A stretch of DNA of 27,291 nucleotides from Chara braunii. Taxonomy: Eukaryota > Streptophyta > Charophyceae > Charales > Characeae. Location: assembly GCA_003427395.1 (NCBI GenBank), contig BFEA01000147.1, positions 2,047,853-2,075,143 of the forward strand, read 5' to 3'. Below, in pieces: positions 9,193 to 18,204 of the stretch (within the stretch, counting starts at the first letter, position 1; each line of letters opens with the position of its first letter). The position numbers and the translations under genes were made by a program. A model generated the notes under the pieces. It was not told the origin of the DNA. It did no database searches and saw nothing but the letters and a program-made list of their open reading frames with translations.

Positions 9193-10974
9193 TCAGACGA
9201 AGCGGACGAGCTTCAGGGTGATAGCCCGTAAAGGACGCCCACGTCGGCGTTTAATTGTCTTATGTTTCAGTTTGTTATGAGTCCTGGGGCTAAGACGATG
9301 CTTCTTGACTCTCCTGTTTCCTCTGGTTTTTGGTCCCGGCATGATCCTCTTTTTCTTCTGTCTTTGCCCCGAGAAGGGTGTCGACCCGCCAGTACGTCTA
9401 ACCCGAACTCTCCGTCTAGCTCGCTTGAGCACGAATAACCATCTCTTCTCTCTTCCTAAAGCTAACCCTTTGACCTTTCTCTTCTCTATTCTTTTCCTTT
9501 TCTTGGAACTCTCCCCTGCCTCGAATTGCCTCAAGGGGGCTCCATCCTCCATTATGGCTTTTCCTTTCCCTTTTTGGCTGGTTAGCGATAAAGCGGNCGC
9601 GAGCCTGGGCCTAANCAGCTTTAACCTAGCGCCCGCCACTGGGTCCTTCCACTTAGATCCATCCAATTCTGCTATCATATATGCACCCCAGTCGAGTGCC
9701 TCAACCACTCTATAAGGTCCCATCCATCTATTTGCGAGTTTTTCAGTCCAGGTCCTCTCCAGTGCCCCGTCGTAGAGAAGGACCATATCTCCTACGCTCA
9801 CCCTCTCTTTCCTGATTCGCACGTTCTTATCCCATCTCTCTTTACCCTTGTCCCTTTCCACCGCCAGACGATCGGCCGCTGTCATGAGGTTATCTTCCAA
9901 CCCGTAGGCTATCTGTCTTGTTCGGGCAGCTAAGAGTTCCTCTCTGGACATCTCCTCTGCCCAGTCGACGGTTGTCCAACTGTCGACGTGAAACTCTATG
10001 GGAAGCGGACAATGTCGCTCAAACCACAAGGTGTACGGTGGGTATCCGGTACTAGCCCAGACCGTGACGTTGTCCGCCCGTATTGCGTATCGAAAATATC
10101 GTGGCCAATCACTGTCCTTACCCTTGCACCACTTGGACAGTGACGCTATCAGAGTCTGGTGTCCCCTCTCCACTGGGGAGTTTGACTGTGGGTGATAGGC
10201 GGTGGCTATCGAAACTCTCGCCCCGGCTCTCGTGAACACGCTCTGAACCTCGTCGGCTAGGAATTCCGCCCCTCTGTCCATTACTATCTTGCTGACACAA
10301 CCATACCTAGATAAGTACTCTAGGACAAAGTTATTTACTTCCTTTGCCGCCTTACTCCTGATAGGTCTACCGTCCACGAACCCAGTGAAATCGTCTCGTA
10401 TGTTTACGACGTAGTTCATATTGCCTACCCCTCTCGGCATTTTCACTAGATCGATGTGTACCTTCTCTCCTGGTCTGGTCGGATAGGATGGATGAAGGGG
10501 CTCTTTGTATTTCACAAGAGCCCTCTTCTGGCATTCTTCGCAGGTCATACAATATCTTTCGACGTCCTTATACTGTCCTTCCCACCAGTACAGCCTGCGT
10601 ACCTTTTCGTAGGTTTCTTTGACTCCCCTGTGTCCTCCGACTACCCCGTCGTGAAGCTCTGCAACTATTGTCTGTCTCTCCTCAGGGTCACAGACTACTC
10701 GTAAGGGCATCCCCGAGCCGCTCGGCCTTCGAAACAGATGGCCAGCTCTAAGGCTGTACTGGGCCGCTTGTCTCCGGATATCTGATTCCTGACTCTCCTT
10801 TCCTGACAAATGTAGCCCGATCATTTGGTATTTGCCCTCGTAAAGGTTAACCAGAAAACGCTCCGTGGGTCTTGGCTCCGCCATAGTCAGGGCCCCAACT
10901 ACTATCGGGCGCTCGGGAGGGGATGCGTGAAAGTCCATCTGCCACGGCATTTTTAGTACCAGATATTCTCTCAA
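9193..10974 (-). CDS. Retrotransposon integrase with long basic C-terminal tail (partial pol)
   Basis: Integrase inserts the retroelement cDNA into host DNA in the nucleus. In this 593-codon frame I see an HHCC zinc-binding domain (H108, H115, then C142, C145 and C148 in YCMTCEECQ) and the D,D-35-E core with D175 (VHIDLVKMP), D233 (IVMDRGAEF) and E269 (HPQSNSPVERGH), where the last two are exactly 35 residues apart. A GPY/F-type module follows near 417-422 (RWMGPYRV). No chromodomain is visible. Instead about 130 residues follow that are rich in Arg and Lys, with nuclear-localisation-like clusters (SSKKRKRIEKRKVK near 489). The true domain joins the upstream RNase H frame by a frameshift, so the Met at 10974 is only the first in this frame, and its first ~20 codons overlap RNase H in another phase. 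Two codons contain N. Confidence 0.9.
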   Translation of the reverse strand: MREYLVLKMPWQMDFHASPPERPIVVGALTMAEPRPTERFLVNLYEGKYQMIGLHLSGKESQESDIRRQAAQYSLRAGHLFRRPSGSGMPLRVVCDPEERQTIVAELHDGVVGGHRGVKETYEKVRRLYWWEGQYKDVERYCMTCEECQKRALVKYKEPLHPSYPTRPGEKVHIDLVKMPRGVGNMNYVVNIRDDFTGFVDGRPIRSKAAKEVNNFVLEYLSRYGCVSKIVMDRGAEFLADEVQSVFTRAGARVSIATAYHPQSNSPVERGHQTLIASLSKWCKGKDSDWPRYFRYAIRADNVTVWASTGYPPYTLWFERHCPLPIEFHVDSWTTVDWAEEMSREELLAARTRQIAYGLEDNLMTAADRLAVERDKGKERWDKNVRIRKERVSVGDMVLLYDGALERTWTEKLANRWMGPYRVVEALDWGAYMIAELDGSKWKDPVAGARLKLXRPRLAXALSLTSQKGKGKAIMEDGAPLRQFEAGESSKKRKRIEKRKVKGLALGREKRWLFVLKRARRRVRVRRTGGSTPFSGQRQKKKRIMPGPKTRGNRRVKKHRLSPRTHNKLKHKTIKRRRGRPLRAITLKLVRFV

Positions 10975-11485
10975 CCGTGTAATCGTATAGCCGAATCCGT
11001 ATTAACCATCGGGCGATGGTCGGGTCCGTCAGACTAAAGTCCTTCTGAAAGACAGAGGCAACTGCGGTGGGGTCTACTCTCAAGATGAACCGTCGCCCAT
11101 AGATATAGTGTCTGAACGTGTCTAGACACCGGAGAACAGCTAACACTTCCTTCTTGAATTGACTGTAGTTACGCTCAGCCGTATTAAGTGTCCTACTCTC
11201 AAATCTTAACGGTCTTTCCTTCCCTTCAGCGTCCTTCTGAGACAGCAAACCACCCACTGAACATGGTCCAGCATCCGTGGATACGATGAAGGGTCTCTCG
11301 GTCTCATCGTCAAAGAATGGCACACCCAACACGCGTCCTCCTTCCTTAAATTCGTCTTTAAGTTTTTGCATAGCAAGTTCCTGCGAAGAATCCCAATAGA
11401 AGTTTTCAGTCTTTCGAAGGAGTAACCCCAATGGCTCAGCCTTCTCCGCATATCCCCGTATGAATATACGCCAGTAACCGACCAC
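10847..11485 (-). CDS. Retrotransposon reverse transcriptase connection and RNase H domain (partial pol)
   Basis: RNase H removes the RNA strand of the RNA-DNA hybrid during reverse transcription. The 212-codon frame starts in the reverse transcriptase thumb/connection (VGYWRIFIRGYAEKAEPL). It then has the RNase H catalytic acids D71 (VSTDAGP), E113 (FKKEVLAVL), D138 (LRVDPTA) and D183 (NAVADGLSR), the usual Ty3/gypsy set. After ADGLSR the frame loses similarity and stops at 10847-10849. The linker that should follow continues in the integrase frame, so an indel lies near 10900-10925. Upstream, the same frame runs straight into the reverse transcriptase through the TGA at 11531-11533, so the Met at 11485 is not a natural start. 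Confidence 0.88.
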   Translation of the reverse strand: MVGYWRIFIRGYAEKAEPLGLLLRKTENFYWDSSQELAMQKLKDEFKEGGRVLGVPFFDDETERPFIVSTDAGPCSVGGLLSQKDAEGKERPLRFESRTLNTAERNYSQFKKEVLAVLRCLDTFRHYIYGRRFILRVDPTAVASVFQKDFSLTDPTIARWLIRIRLYDYTVERISGTKNAVADGLSRIPSRAPDSSWGPDYGGAKTHGAFSG

Positions 11486-11530
11486 TCCTAGAAACTGTCG
11501 GACCTCGGTTGGGCTATGTAACGGTGAGGG

Positions 11531-12659
11531 TCAGTTCAGAAGTTTGTCTAACTTCGTCGGATTTGCTCGGCGTCCTCTCGAGTCACAGATAAAACCCAAG
11601 ATTTTAATAGTCGAGACGGCCCATCGGCTCTTTGTTCCGCTTACTGTTAAATTCGCATCGTCCAGCTGCTCGAGTACCGCGCAAATATCTGTTAGGTGCT
11701 GCTCGACGAATCTTCTAACTCCAGGTACAACCTCTGTCTCATCCCTGTCTACTGGCCCTTTTATAGGAAAGTCATCCAGAAAAACTTCAACCTNANCAGG
11801 GATNNNGTCCTTGAGGACGGCTACCATGGCTCTCTGAAAAACGGCTACCCCATTAGTCCATCCCATAGGGACAACCATCATTTGAATTAGTCCCAATGGC
11901 GTATGCATAGCCGTGAGGTGCCTGTCCCTAGGNNNNNNNNNNNNNNNNNNNNNNNNNNNNNNNNNNNNNNNNNNNNNNNNNNNNNNNNNNNNNNNNNNNN
12001 NNNNNNNNNNNNNNNNNNNNNNNNNNNNNNNNNNNNNNNNNNNNNNNNNNNNNNNNNNNNNNNNNNNNNNNNNNNNNNNNNNNNNNNNNNNNNNNNNNNN
12101 NNNNNNNNNNNNNNNNNNNNNNNNNNNNNNNNNNNNNNNNNNNNNNNNNNNNNNNNNNNNNNNNNNNNNNNNNNNNNNNNNNNNNNNNNNNNNNNNNNNN
12201 NNNNNNNNNNNNNNNNNNNNNNNNNNNNNNNNNNNNNNNNNNNNNNNNNNNNNNNNNNNNNNNNNNNNNNNNNNNNNNNNNNNNNNNNNNNNNNNNNNNN
12301 NNNNNNNNNNNNNNNNNNNNNNNNNNNNNNNNNNNNNNNNNNNNNNNNNNNNNNNNNNNNNNNNNNNATCCCGCGTCATTCCAGGGAACATGTGGTATCG
12401 TGTAAATCCTTGCTGGCTTAGCGTATCGAGGGTCAACCCTACCGCGCTCCGCGTCACTAAAAGCTATGGCCTTATCACATGTCTTCAGGATTTCTATTAC
12501 ACGTTCTCGCTCCTGTGGGGTCAAATTTCCATCTCCGATGTCCATCTCTGCTATCCTCTCTTCCGTTAGGCGTTGCGGCTCGTTTTTCTTTCTTTCTTTG
12601 ATTTCTTTTGTGATCTCTTCTTTCGATATCCCTTCTAGTGCAGATCGCTCGCAGCCCAC
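11531..12659 (-). pseudogene. Retrotransposon reverse transcriptase, with internal assembly gap and stop
   Basis: The part before the gap (12659-12368) reads as the pol linker and the start of reverse transcriptase (YAKPARIYTIPHVPWND). The part after the gap (11932-11531) has RDRHLTAMHTPLG, the MGWTNGVAVFQRAM motif, the active-site FLDD (a form of the Y/F-x-D-D box) and the thumb sequence KILGFICDSRGRRANPTKL. The missing middle would hold the first catalytic aspartate region, and about 435 bases is close to what the family needs. The two sides lie in different - frames, so either the gap length is an estimate or a frameshift is hidden in it. The frame ends at a TGA (11531-11533), after which similarity continues in the same frame. 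The role would be cDNA synthesis from the element RNA. Confidence 0.85.
11933..12367. other. Assembly gap (435 Ns)
   Basis: This is a run of N inside the reverse transcriptase. Open frames drawn across it are meaningless. It probably marks a repeat that the assembler could not resolve. Confidence 0.99.
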
Positions 12660-12801
12660 CGCCGCTGGCTTAACTTTTTGTGCTACTCGTTTGTGTCGCT
12701 TGGGTAGCCCCCCATAGGGAGCCGTGCCCTTAAAAAAAACACGGATACCACACCGCCAAATTCCTCATCTTTTTCCTTTGGGTACGAGTTGCCGTCCACT
12801 A

Positions 12802-13188
12802 TTAGCCGACTCCTAAGTCTTCCACCTCCACGATCCGACCTTCTTCCTCTGTGAGCAGTGGTCCATATCTCTTCTCGCGAAATCGCACCGCGCGGCCGGA
12901 GATAGGTAACGACTTTATTTGATCACTGGGTCTTGCACCCACAGCGAGAGCTGCTATGTTCCTCGGGTCCCGAAGCTCCACTGTCTCAATTATTACCCGC
13001 TTCCCATCTTGCTTCCTAATGAACAATGTTTGGCTCCCATCAGGTCGCTCTATCGTTACCGCATGCACGTGGCTCAGCCACGTTCGACCCAAGAGCAGGT
13101 CGGAGCTGCAGTTCTTGACCGCAAAAACAGGCAGGGTCACTCGTACCCCTTGGACCTCTATGGCTGCCTTGTGACAATGTGGTCTCAT
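12802..13188 (-). pseudogene. Retropepsin-like protease, C-terminal remnant
   Basis: This 128-codon frame carries the second half of a gypsy-type aspartic protease: a beta-rich segment (VQGVRVTLPVFAVKN) and the conserved LLGRTWLSHVHAV strand, followed by a basic, Glu-rich tail toward pol. The catalytic Asp-Ser/Thr-Gly motif should lie upstream, but in-frame sequence there is a TGA immediately before the Met and then U-repeat DNA. The protease is therefore cut off and cannot be active. It ends in a stop 5' of the pol linker, with about 140 bases of frame-broken sequence between (12660-12801, including an A/T run near 12733). Confidence 0.75.
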
Positions 13189-14485
13189 TCAGTCATATGC
13201 AGGGCAAACCACAAAGGTAAGTATTCTCATCATCCCAAGTCATCTTGTCAAACAATAGTTCATAATCTCTCAATGATTTATTCCTTTATACCCAGCTTAC
13301 ATAGGGCATAAAGCTAGACCACCCAAACTTATGGAATATGTCTAGCTCAGTCATTGAGTATACACAAATATAGGGCACAACAACTTTTTTCTTTTTTTTT
13401 ACATAAGACTAGGTCACCCTAGTCGCCCTAAACTGTTGAAGTATCCAAGTTTTATATAATTATCTTCATTTAGTCTTTTGAGGTAGCATATAACTGAACC
13501 GATCATCTATAGCTCAAGATTCAGTTTGCCCCTTCTTACCACAAGTTTATTCTTAATTAGTACTCTCTTCCGTTCGTGATAAACTATAGTCATACCACCC
13601 AAACTTATGAAACCCTATCTGACTAGTCTGTTTATAAGTAGGATAGTAATAAAGTATAGTCAAGTTATAGTCTTCTGGCTCCAACATGTGCGTGGCGTTG
13701 GACCAAGATCACCCAAACTTATGGAACATGTCTGGTCCTCAGCCTGGTTCATTCTTTAAAAACCAAAGCAGAAAGAGGTTGAACCACTCAAACTTATGGA
13801 ACATGCTCAGACCTCCTCGTTCAGAAAAAAAAAGAAACAGAAAGAAACTCAAAGTAAACAAGGCGACCAAGCCACCCAAACTTATGGAACATGCTTGGTT
13901 CCTGAAAAGTCAATCACAGTCAACCCTCACAAATCAGAGCAACCAGACCATTCAAACTTATGGAATATGTTTTTGGTTCTCAAGGCAATTCAAAATAAAC
14001 ATAGCAATGGGATTCCCCAAACTTATGAAACATGTTTGGTTCTTAAGGCAATTCAAAATAAACATAGCACTGGGATTCCCCAAACTTATGGAGATTTGTC
14101 GAGGCCTTGATTGACCCAATCACACAAGCAATACTGCCTTCCTCTCATTCTTCCCCCAGATGCAACCCTACAATCTTCTTTTAGTCAAACAATGAAATTA
14201 AAATTGACATTACGCATACATTATTTTACTTAGTCTGGATCGTATCCTAAAAGTCAAACTGAAAGTCAAAGTAGGGATGCACTCAGTATATTCAGCCAAA
14301 ACACAATCAGGAATACAGATATTGGGTTATAACTGGGTTTATAGAAGGAGGTGAAAGGTTACCTCTCAGTTCCCTGCCTCCAGAACTCCTCCTCAGTTCC
14401 GGCCGAGCTCTCGCAATCGGTGGGCTGACTCCCCACAGAGTTTTGTTGCGGTCCTACGGGTTGCAATTCCGCCTGCCGCCTTCCT
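13186..14485 (+). repeat. U-repeat copy U1, left (3') part
   Basis: From about 13186 the DNA matches U3 from about 25061: catatgca, then gtaagta.tctca, gattattccttta and cttacat appear in the same order in both. It contains the U1 hairpin minisatellite (13312-14100), an AT-rich stretch to 14340, and the R0 box gagctctcgcaatcggtggg at 14405-14424, which matches 22610-22629 in U2. It is interrupted after about 14485, where U2 would continue into R1. Confidence 0.7.
13312..14100 (+). repeat. Hairpin minisatellite of U1 (cccaaacttatgg units)
   Basis: About eight units centred on cccaaacttatgg occur near 13322, 13589, 13711, 13786, 13875, 13951, 14015 and 14079, spaced roughly 63-90 bp apart after the second. 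The last two units form a near-identical 63-bp tandem pair (from 13982 and 14045). The conserved centre is flanked by arms that differ between units but pair with each other: agctagac/gtctagct (13312-13319 with 13340-13347), ggacca/tggtcc (13700-13705 with 13733-13738) and accaagc/gcttggt (13866-13872 with 13893-13899). Confidence 0.85.
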
Positions 14486-15490
14486 CTCTGAACAGGATTA
14501 GACTGAGAGTAAGGAAGGCAGAAGGAGGGGTTTAAGACTCTCGAGATACAAGAGTGGGACAAACTCAACTCTCAGGAGAGGGCCTAGTTATCTTCCACCG
14601 CCTGAGGGCCCCGCAATGATGGCCAACAAGCATAGACGCTAGTCAAACCGAAGTCAAACTGTTATATGTTGACTTTCTAGCGACCTCCCAATTCGCAGCA
14701 ATACTTCCTCCAACAACCTTCGTCCCTTCTCAACGCTCTTAGTCTGAAATGCCCCAGCCACCGCCCGAGGCACGAGCCGTAGACCAAATATACAGCCTTC
14801 TCCCTCTGCGTAGTGAAGGAGAGTGCGGTCTAGTTGGCCGTGCAACGGCTGAGTGTGTGCAAATACCGGATGTGCAGCCTCCACCCCGCCTTTACAAGCA
14901 CCCTGCTCATAGTCAGGCCCCGCCACTTCGCCGAGTAGGATAACAACGTATCGACCAGCAAGTGAGTCTTCAACCCCAGTTGTTCGCTCCTCATCACTCG
15001 GCTTGTCGAAATGTGCAGTGTACTAGCTTAATAAGGAAATTTCACTTTACTTCTCCATATGGCAACATGGGCAGTGCACCGACAATTGACCAGACCTGCG
15101 CCTTCACGGTGAGCTGAGCTCGTTGCTGCGCAGGCTGATGGAGTAAGTGACACACTGGTCAACGGCTCAATCTACAGTTCCTGCGACCGACGGACAGGTA
15201 AGCCTTCAGCCTATGGCTCGCTACTCCCTATTCCCGTAGCACGAGCGTTGCTTCTGTCAATAGGCAAATCCCTTATCCCACCGTTCGCTCGCGGCTCCCT
15301 ACTGCTCTCTTCGTCCGGATGAGCAAAACCAAAAAACATCCCTGCTAAAACCGAGTCTGGCACGCAACAGATTGTCACTGTACTAGTTCGATTCTCAGTT
15401 CACTCCACACCGTCTCTTTCTTTTCCAGTCAGTATACCCGATTGGGTAAGCATCCTACCTCGCCCGTGTTCCCCATGCAGCTTCCACGAA
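14486..15490. other. Insertion in U1, left part, no gene recognised
   Basis: This belongs to ~3.7 kb that separates the R0 box from R1 in U1. A ccgcaatgatggcc phrase at about 14612 recurs at 25987 (ccgcaatggtggcc), so the insertion is shared in part with the end of U3. Short frames on both strands (for example 14654-14926 on the - strand) have no recognisable domain. Confidence 0.35.
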
Positions 15491-15772
15491 ATGATGAGCA
15501 AACCGAATGAATCTTCCGCTAAAAAGCGGAAAGATGCATCCGAATATTACGAAGTTGTTTTTTCGTTGTCCCGCGCGCAGCTCTCGTACCTAGAGCCTGC
15601 AAACTCGCTACTTCGTCATGAAATCCGACATAAACATCGGATTTGCAGTGGTTTCGAACCTCTGGCTATTCCCATTTTGCTCTCACTCTCAACGCGAATC
15701 AGGCGAGACTTCCAACTTCCTGCTTGCCCGTTCCGCCATCTCCACACACCACTTCTCTCAACTAACTTCTAA
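15491..15772 (+). other. Unassigned 93-codon open frame with two small hairpins
   Basis: I do not recognise the product and doubt that it is a gene. The frame is polar at first and Leu/Arg-rich later, with no signal peptide, membrane segment or motif. Perfect inverted repeats lie within it: tccgct-aaaa-agcgga at about 15515-15530 and aaatccga-cataaaca-tcggattt at about 15621-15644. Confidence 0.15.
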
Positions 15773-15779
15773 CTTACTA

Positions 15780-16300
15780 ACTAAATGTTGAAACTAACGT
15801 TGGGCCTAGATTCGCCCTCCCAAGAAACCATGGCTTCGACTTTTATTTCGCCGAAATCCATCAAGACACGGACGCACACTATCTGTTTGCCCCTTTCTCC
15901 TCTAACTCCATTGTCATGTTCGTGCACGTTCTTTCTCTATTAACTCCCATATCCCTAACTCTCTTCTGAAACTAACGTCATCATTCGTTTCGCCCGAGGC
16001 CAACCCTGGGATTTCATCTTTACCTGTCGAAAACGGGTGAGAAACGAATGATTAGACTAACCTTCACTCTCGTTCGTCTTTCTTCCCGACTCCGCGCACG
16101 CACTCCATTTTCTCAAAAGACCCTATCTACTAACCTTACGTCGAAACTAAACTTACCATTTATTTCACCCAACCTTAGAACATTGGAATAACATTTTTCC
16201 TTACTTGATTCCGTTAGGAATTGAGGCAGACAAGAGTTTTTCTCATTCCCAGGTTCACACGATCTCCACTGTCATAGCCCGCCTCCTTTTCTATATACAC
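15780..16300 (+). repeat. Degenerate ~178-bp tandem repeat, three copies
   Basis: A gaaactaacgt (or gaaactaaact) box followed by a ttcgccc or ttcaccc box recurs at about 15789, 15969 and 16144, with spacing about 180 and 175 bp. The rest of each unit is pyrimidine-rich and much diverged. Confidence 0.5.
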
Positions 16301-16552
16301 CCGGCGCTCTAACGCGCCCAGATTCATTCCACCCTTCTTTCCTTCTTGCCTTGCACCCCTTGTTTGGTTTTCATCACCCCGTCGGCCTTGTCCTCTTCTT
16401 GCTTCCCCGTTTTCTCCTGACGCGCCAACCCGCTCGGTTCGTCGTCGCCTCCCTCACCCGAACAACGCTCTGTCGACAGCTCAGACCGTCTTGCTTGATG
16501 CGGCCGCAGCGCCCGGTAGCGGTAGGTCCCACAGTGCCATCCGATCACCCCA

Positions 16553-17147
16553 CCAGCCTGCCTACAGTGAACTTCACCATGGGGCAACTACTAGCCGGTC
16601 TGACGGCCTCCCACTCCAATATCCAAATCCGATGAAAAACGATTTCCACGTCGGTACTACCGTGCACCCTCACGGTGCCCCCCTTCTTTGCGCTCATCCA
16701 TAGGGTTCTCCCTTCCTCTTTAGGTCCGAAAGGGCAGCCCACACACAGATTGTGGCCACAATGTCAAGGGCACGTGCCTCTTTGCAGGCCCGTAGTATTA
16801 GCCTTAGATACAACAGGTCTTGGCGAAGATTTTGGTAGTAGTAGCAAAATTTCCAAATGGGAACTTTGAAGTTTGTTATGGAAAGAGGTTCCATGGGGCT
16901 GGCCTGAGCAGAGCCCCGCCGTGGGCTTCTTTATAGTGCTTGGGGGCGCTCCGTCCAGGCTCAGTCAACTCTTCTTTGGGTCCCGACGGGCATGCTCACA
17001 CTCAAATCTCCCGCGGTCGATTCGCGACTGATGGGCTGTACACCCGCAAAGGACTTGCACCACCCAAGTTTTTTCCACCTCTTGGGCTAATCAACCTATC
17101 GGCTAGTATGCACGTTGAATTCCTCGGTCCGTGTTTCAAAACAAGTC
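16553..17147 (-). rRNA. Degenerate large-subunit (28S-like) rRNA fragment, interrupted by an insertion
   Basis: Read on the - strand, two blocks match the 5' third of eukaryotic nuclear LSU rRNA in the right order. Block A (17147-16921) holds the complement of ggtccgtgtttcaa, the well-known site beside the D2 domain, and of the segment gggtcccgacgggcatgctc followed by acactc. Block B (16680-16553) holds ccgacgtggaaatcgttt and, further on, ctagtag followed after about 30 bases by ggctgg, matching the conserved stretch downstream. Between them, 16681-16920 has no counterpart, and both inner edges align to about the same 15 bases of LSU rRNA. The divergence is far too high for a working plant-lineage rRNA, so this is a pseudogene. 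Weaker similarity (gactttgaaaacg on the - strand, near 17600) suggests it may extend right to about 17640. Confidence 0.75.
16681..16920. other. 240-bp insertion inside the LSU rRNA fragment
   Basis: This sequence is absent from LSU rRNA and separates two blocks that should be adjacent. Similar aaagaag-type words on the - strand lie at both edges. It has no coding signal. An intron remnant, a short transposon or a local rearrangement are all possible. Confidence 0.45.
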
Positions 17148-18200
17148 AGGTCAGAGGAACCTCGCTAGCATCCCGAACACGCAGGATCCATATGTCAACC
17201 ATAAGAACCGCGCGCTCAAGGTCCTCGATTGACGTCGGCCTCTAATTTTGGTGCCCCGTCTCAAAAAGTTGAAACATAAAACTAAAAGTACGGACAATGA
17301 ATAATAAAACATTTCAGAAAAATTAATTGTCAAGTAATAGACAAAAATAAGGAACCGCTAGTACCATTCCAACCTCGACAACAGCAAAGCTGAGGGAGAT
17401 ATCCCCGCCGGGCCCTCAACCCCTCGGCTTCTCCGCCCCTTTTCAATACTCCTACGCCGTCGCCGCTCTCCTCGATCCCTGAATCTTCTGGTTGGAAGTC
17501 CGATACTGTAACCAATCGTTCTAGGCCCAAGGCTGGGTCTAGCTTTGACAAATACCTAAATAAACCGATTTGTGCGACACGCAAACCTACCGAAACGTTT
17601 TCAAAGTCACGTTGTTTTGTTGATCTCATCCTTCGCACGAATGCACAAGTCACAGGCAAGCGCATCAATCAAGAGACAAAATCATTTTAATCCCTGTTTA
17701 ATCAAAAATAAAAATTTGGTCGGCGATCACGGTGACTCTTCAATCATCAAAAATAAAAATCACGTGCGCTTCAAGCCTGCGTGCCCACACACTCTCTACT
17801 CTAGTCAAGCATCCGGTCCATGTAAACCATAGACACGGCCACTCCTCGCGAGGTATACCTAAACTTTAAACCAAACTTATTTTTTGTTGCTTGCAAAAAC
17901 CAGGGCGGATACCCTTGTAAGGGCATTCGCACTGACACCGTTTTGACGAAATGGCTGTTTAATACTCTATGTTACCAAAACCTATAATTTTTTAACTGTA
18001 GATGTTAACATAGGTGTCATGATGCACATGCGGTATTAACATATACATTTATTCATCTTACCTAATCAACACGATTATCAATTCTTAATATATAAACCAA
18101 ATCAAAAATAGGGTTTATCGTTTTGCGTGGATCATCAGCTCGCACTTAACCAAGGTTCGTTCACCAAGGACCCTGGTAGGCAGCCGAGATCCCCAACAAC
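17148..18200. other. Insertion in U1, right part, no gene recognised
   Basis: The left part may be decayed D2-region rRNA. At 17700-17765 the phrase atcaaaaataaaaat occurs twice, 47 bp apart. An imperfect palindrome gcggatacccttgtaaggg plus cattcgc lies at about 17908-17933 and has a perfect relative at 26548-26577. Beyond 17950 the sequence is AT-rich and leads to R1 copy B. Confidence 0.4.
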
Positions 18201-18204
18201 ATTG

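Larger units (their letters stand above)
9193..13188 (-). mobile_element. Ty3/gypsy-type retrotransposon pol region, degraded and 5'-truncated
   Basis: On the - strand the order is protease remnant, linker, reverse transcriptase, RNase H, integrase. Integrase last is the Ty3/gypsy (Metaviridae) order. Gag, the protease active site and the 5' LTR are missing: at about 13186-13190 the sequence changes abruptly into the U-repeat family. Breaks seen are the stop at the end of the protease frame, the 435-base gap in reverse transcriptase, an in-frame TGA at 11531-11533, and a frame change between RNase H and integrase near 10900-10925. Several single Ns (9598, 9615, 11794-11807) suggest a collapsed multicopy family. 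It is not expected to move by itself. Confidence 0.9.

Noticed and set aside
11903-12569. Open frames crossing the N run
   Set aside because: They consist mainly of unknown bases. Only the flanking reverse transcriptase segments carry information.
13312-14110. CRISPR-like array (short repeats with unique spacers)
   Set aside because: The units are degenerate, spacers are partly related and the context is eukaryotic repeat DNA. A hairpin minisatellite fits better.
13686-14114. 142-codon frame with repeated KLMEHAW-type peptides as a repeat protein
   Set aside because: The repeat period (63-90 bp) is not kept in frame, and the frame opens only because the units lack stops in that phase.
15640-15665. 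A tRNA T-arm-like ggtttcgaacctc
   Set aside because: No acceptor or anticodon arm can be paired around it.
17330-17668. 112-codon - strand frame as a gene
   Set aside because: It has no domain and overlaps a stretch that may be decayed rRNA sequence (gactttgaaaacg near 17600).
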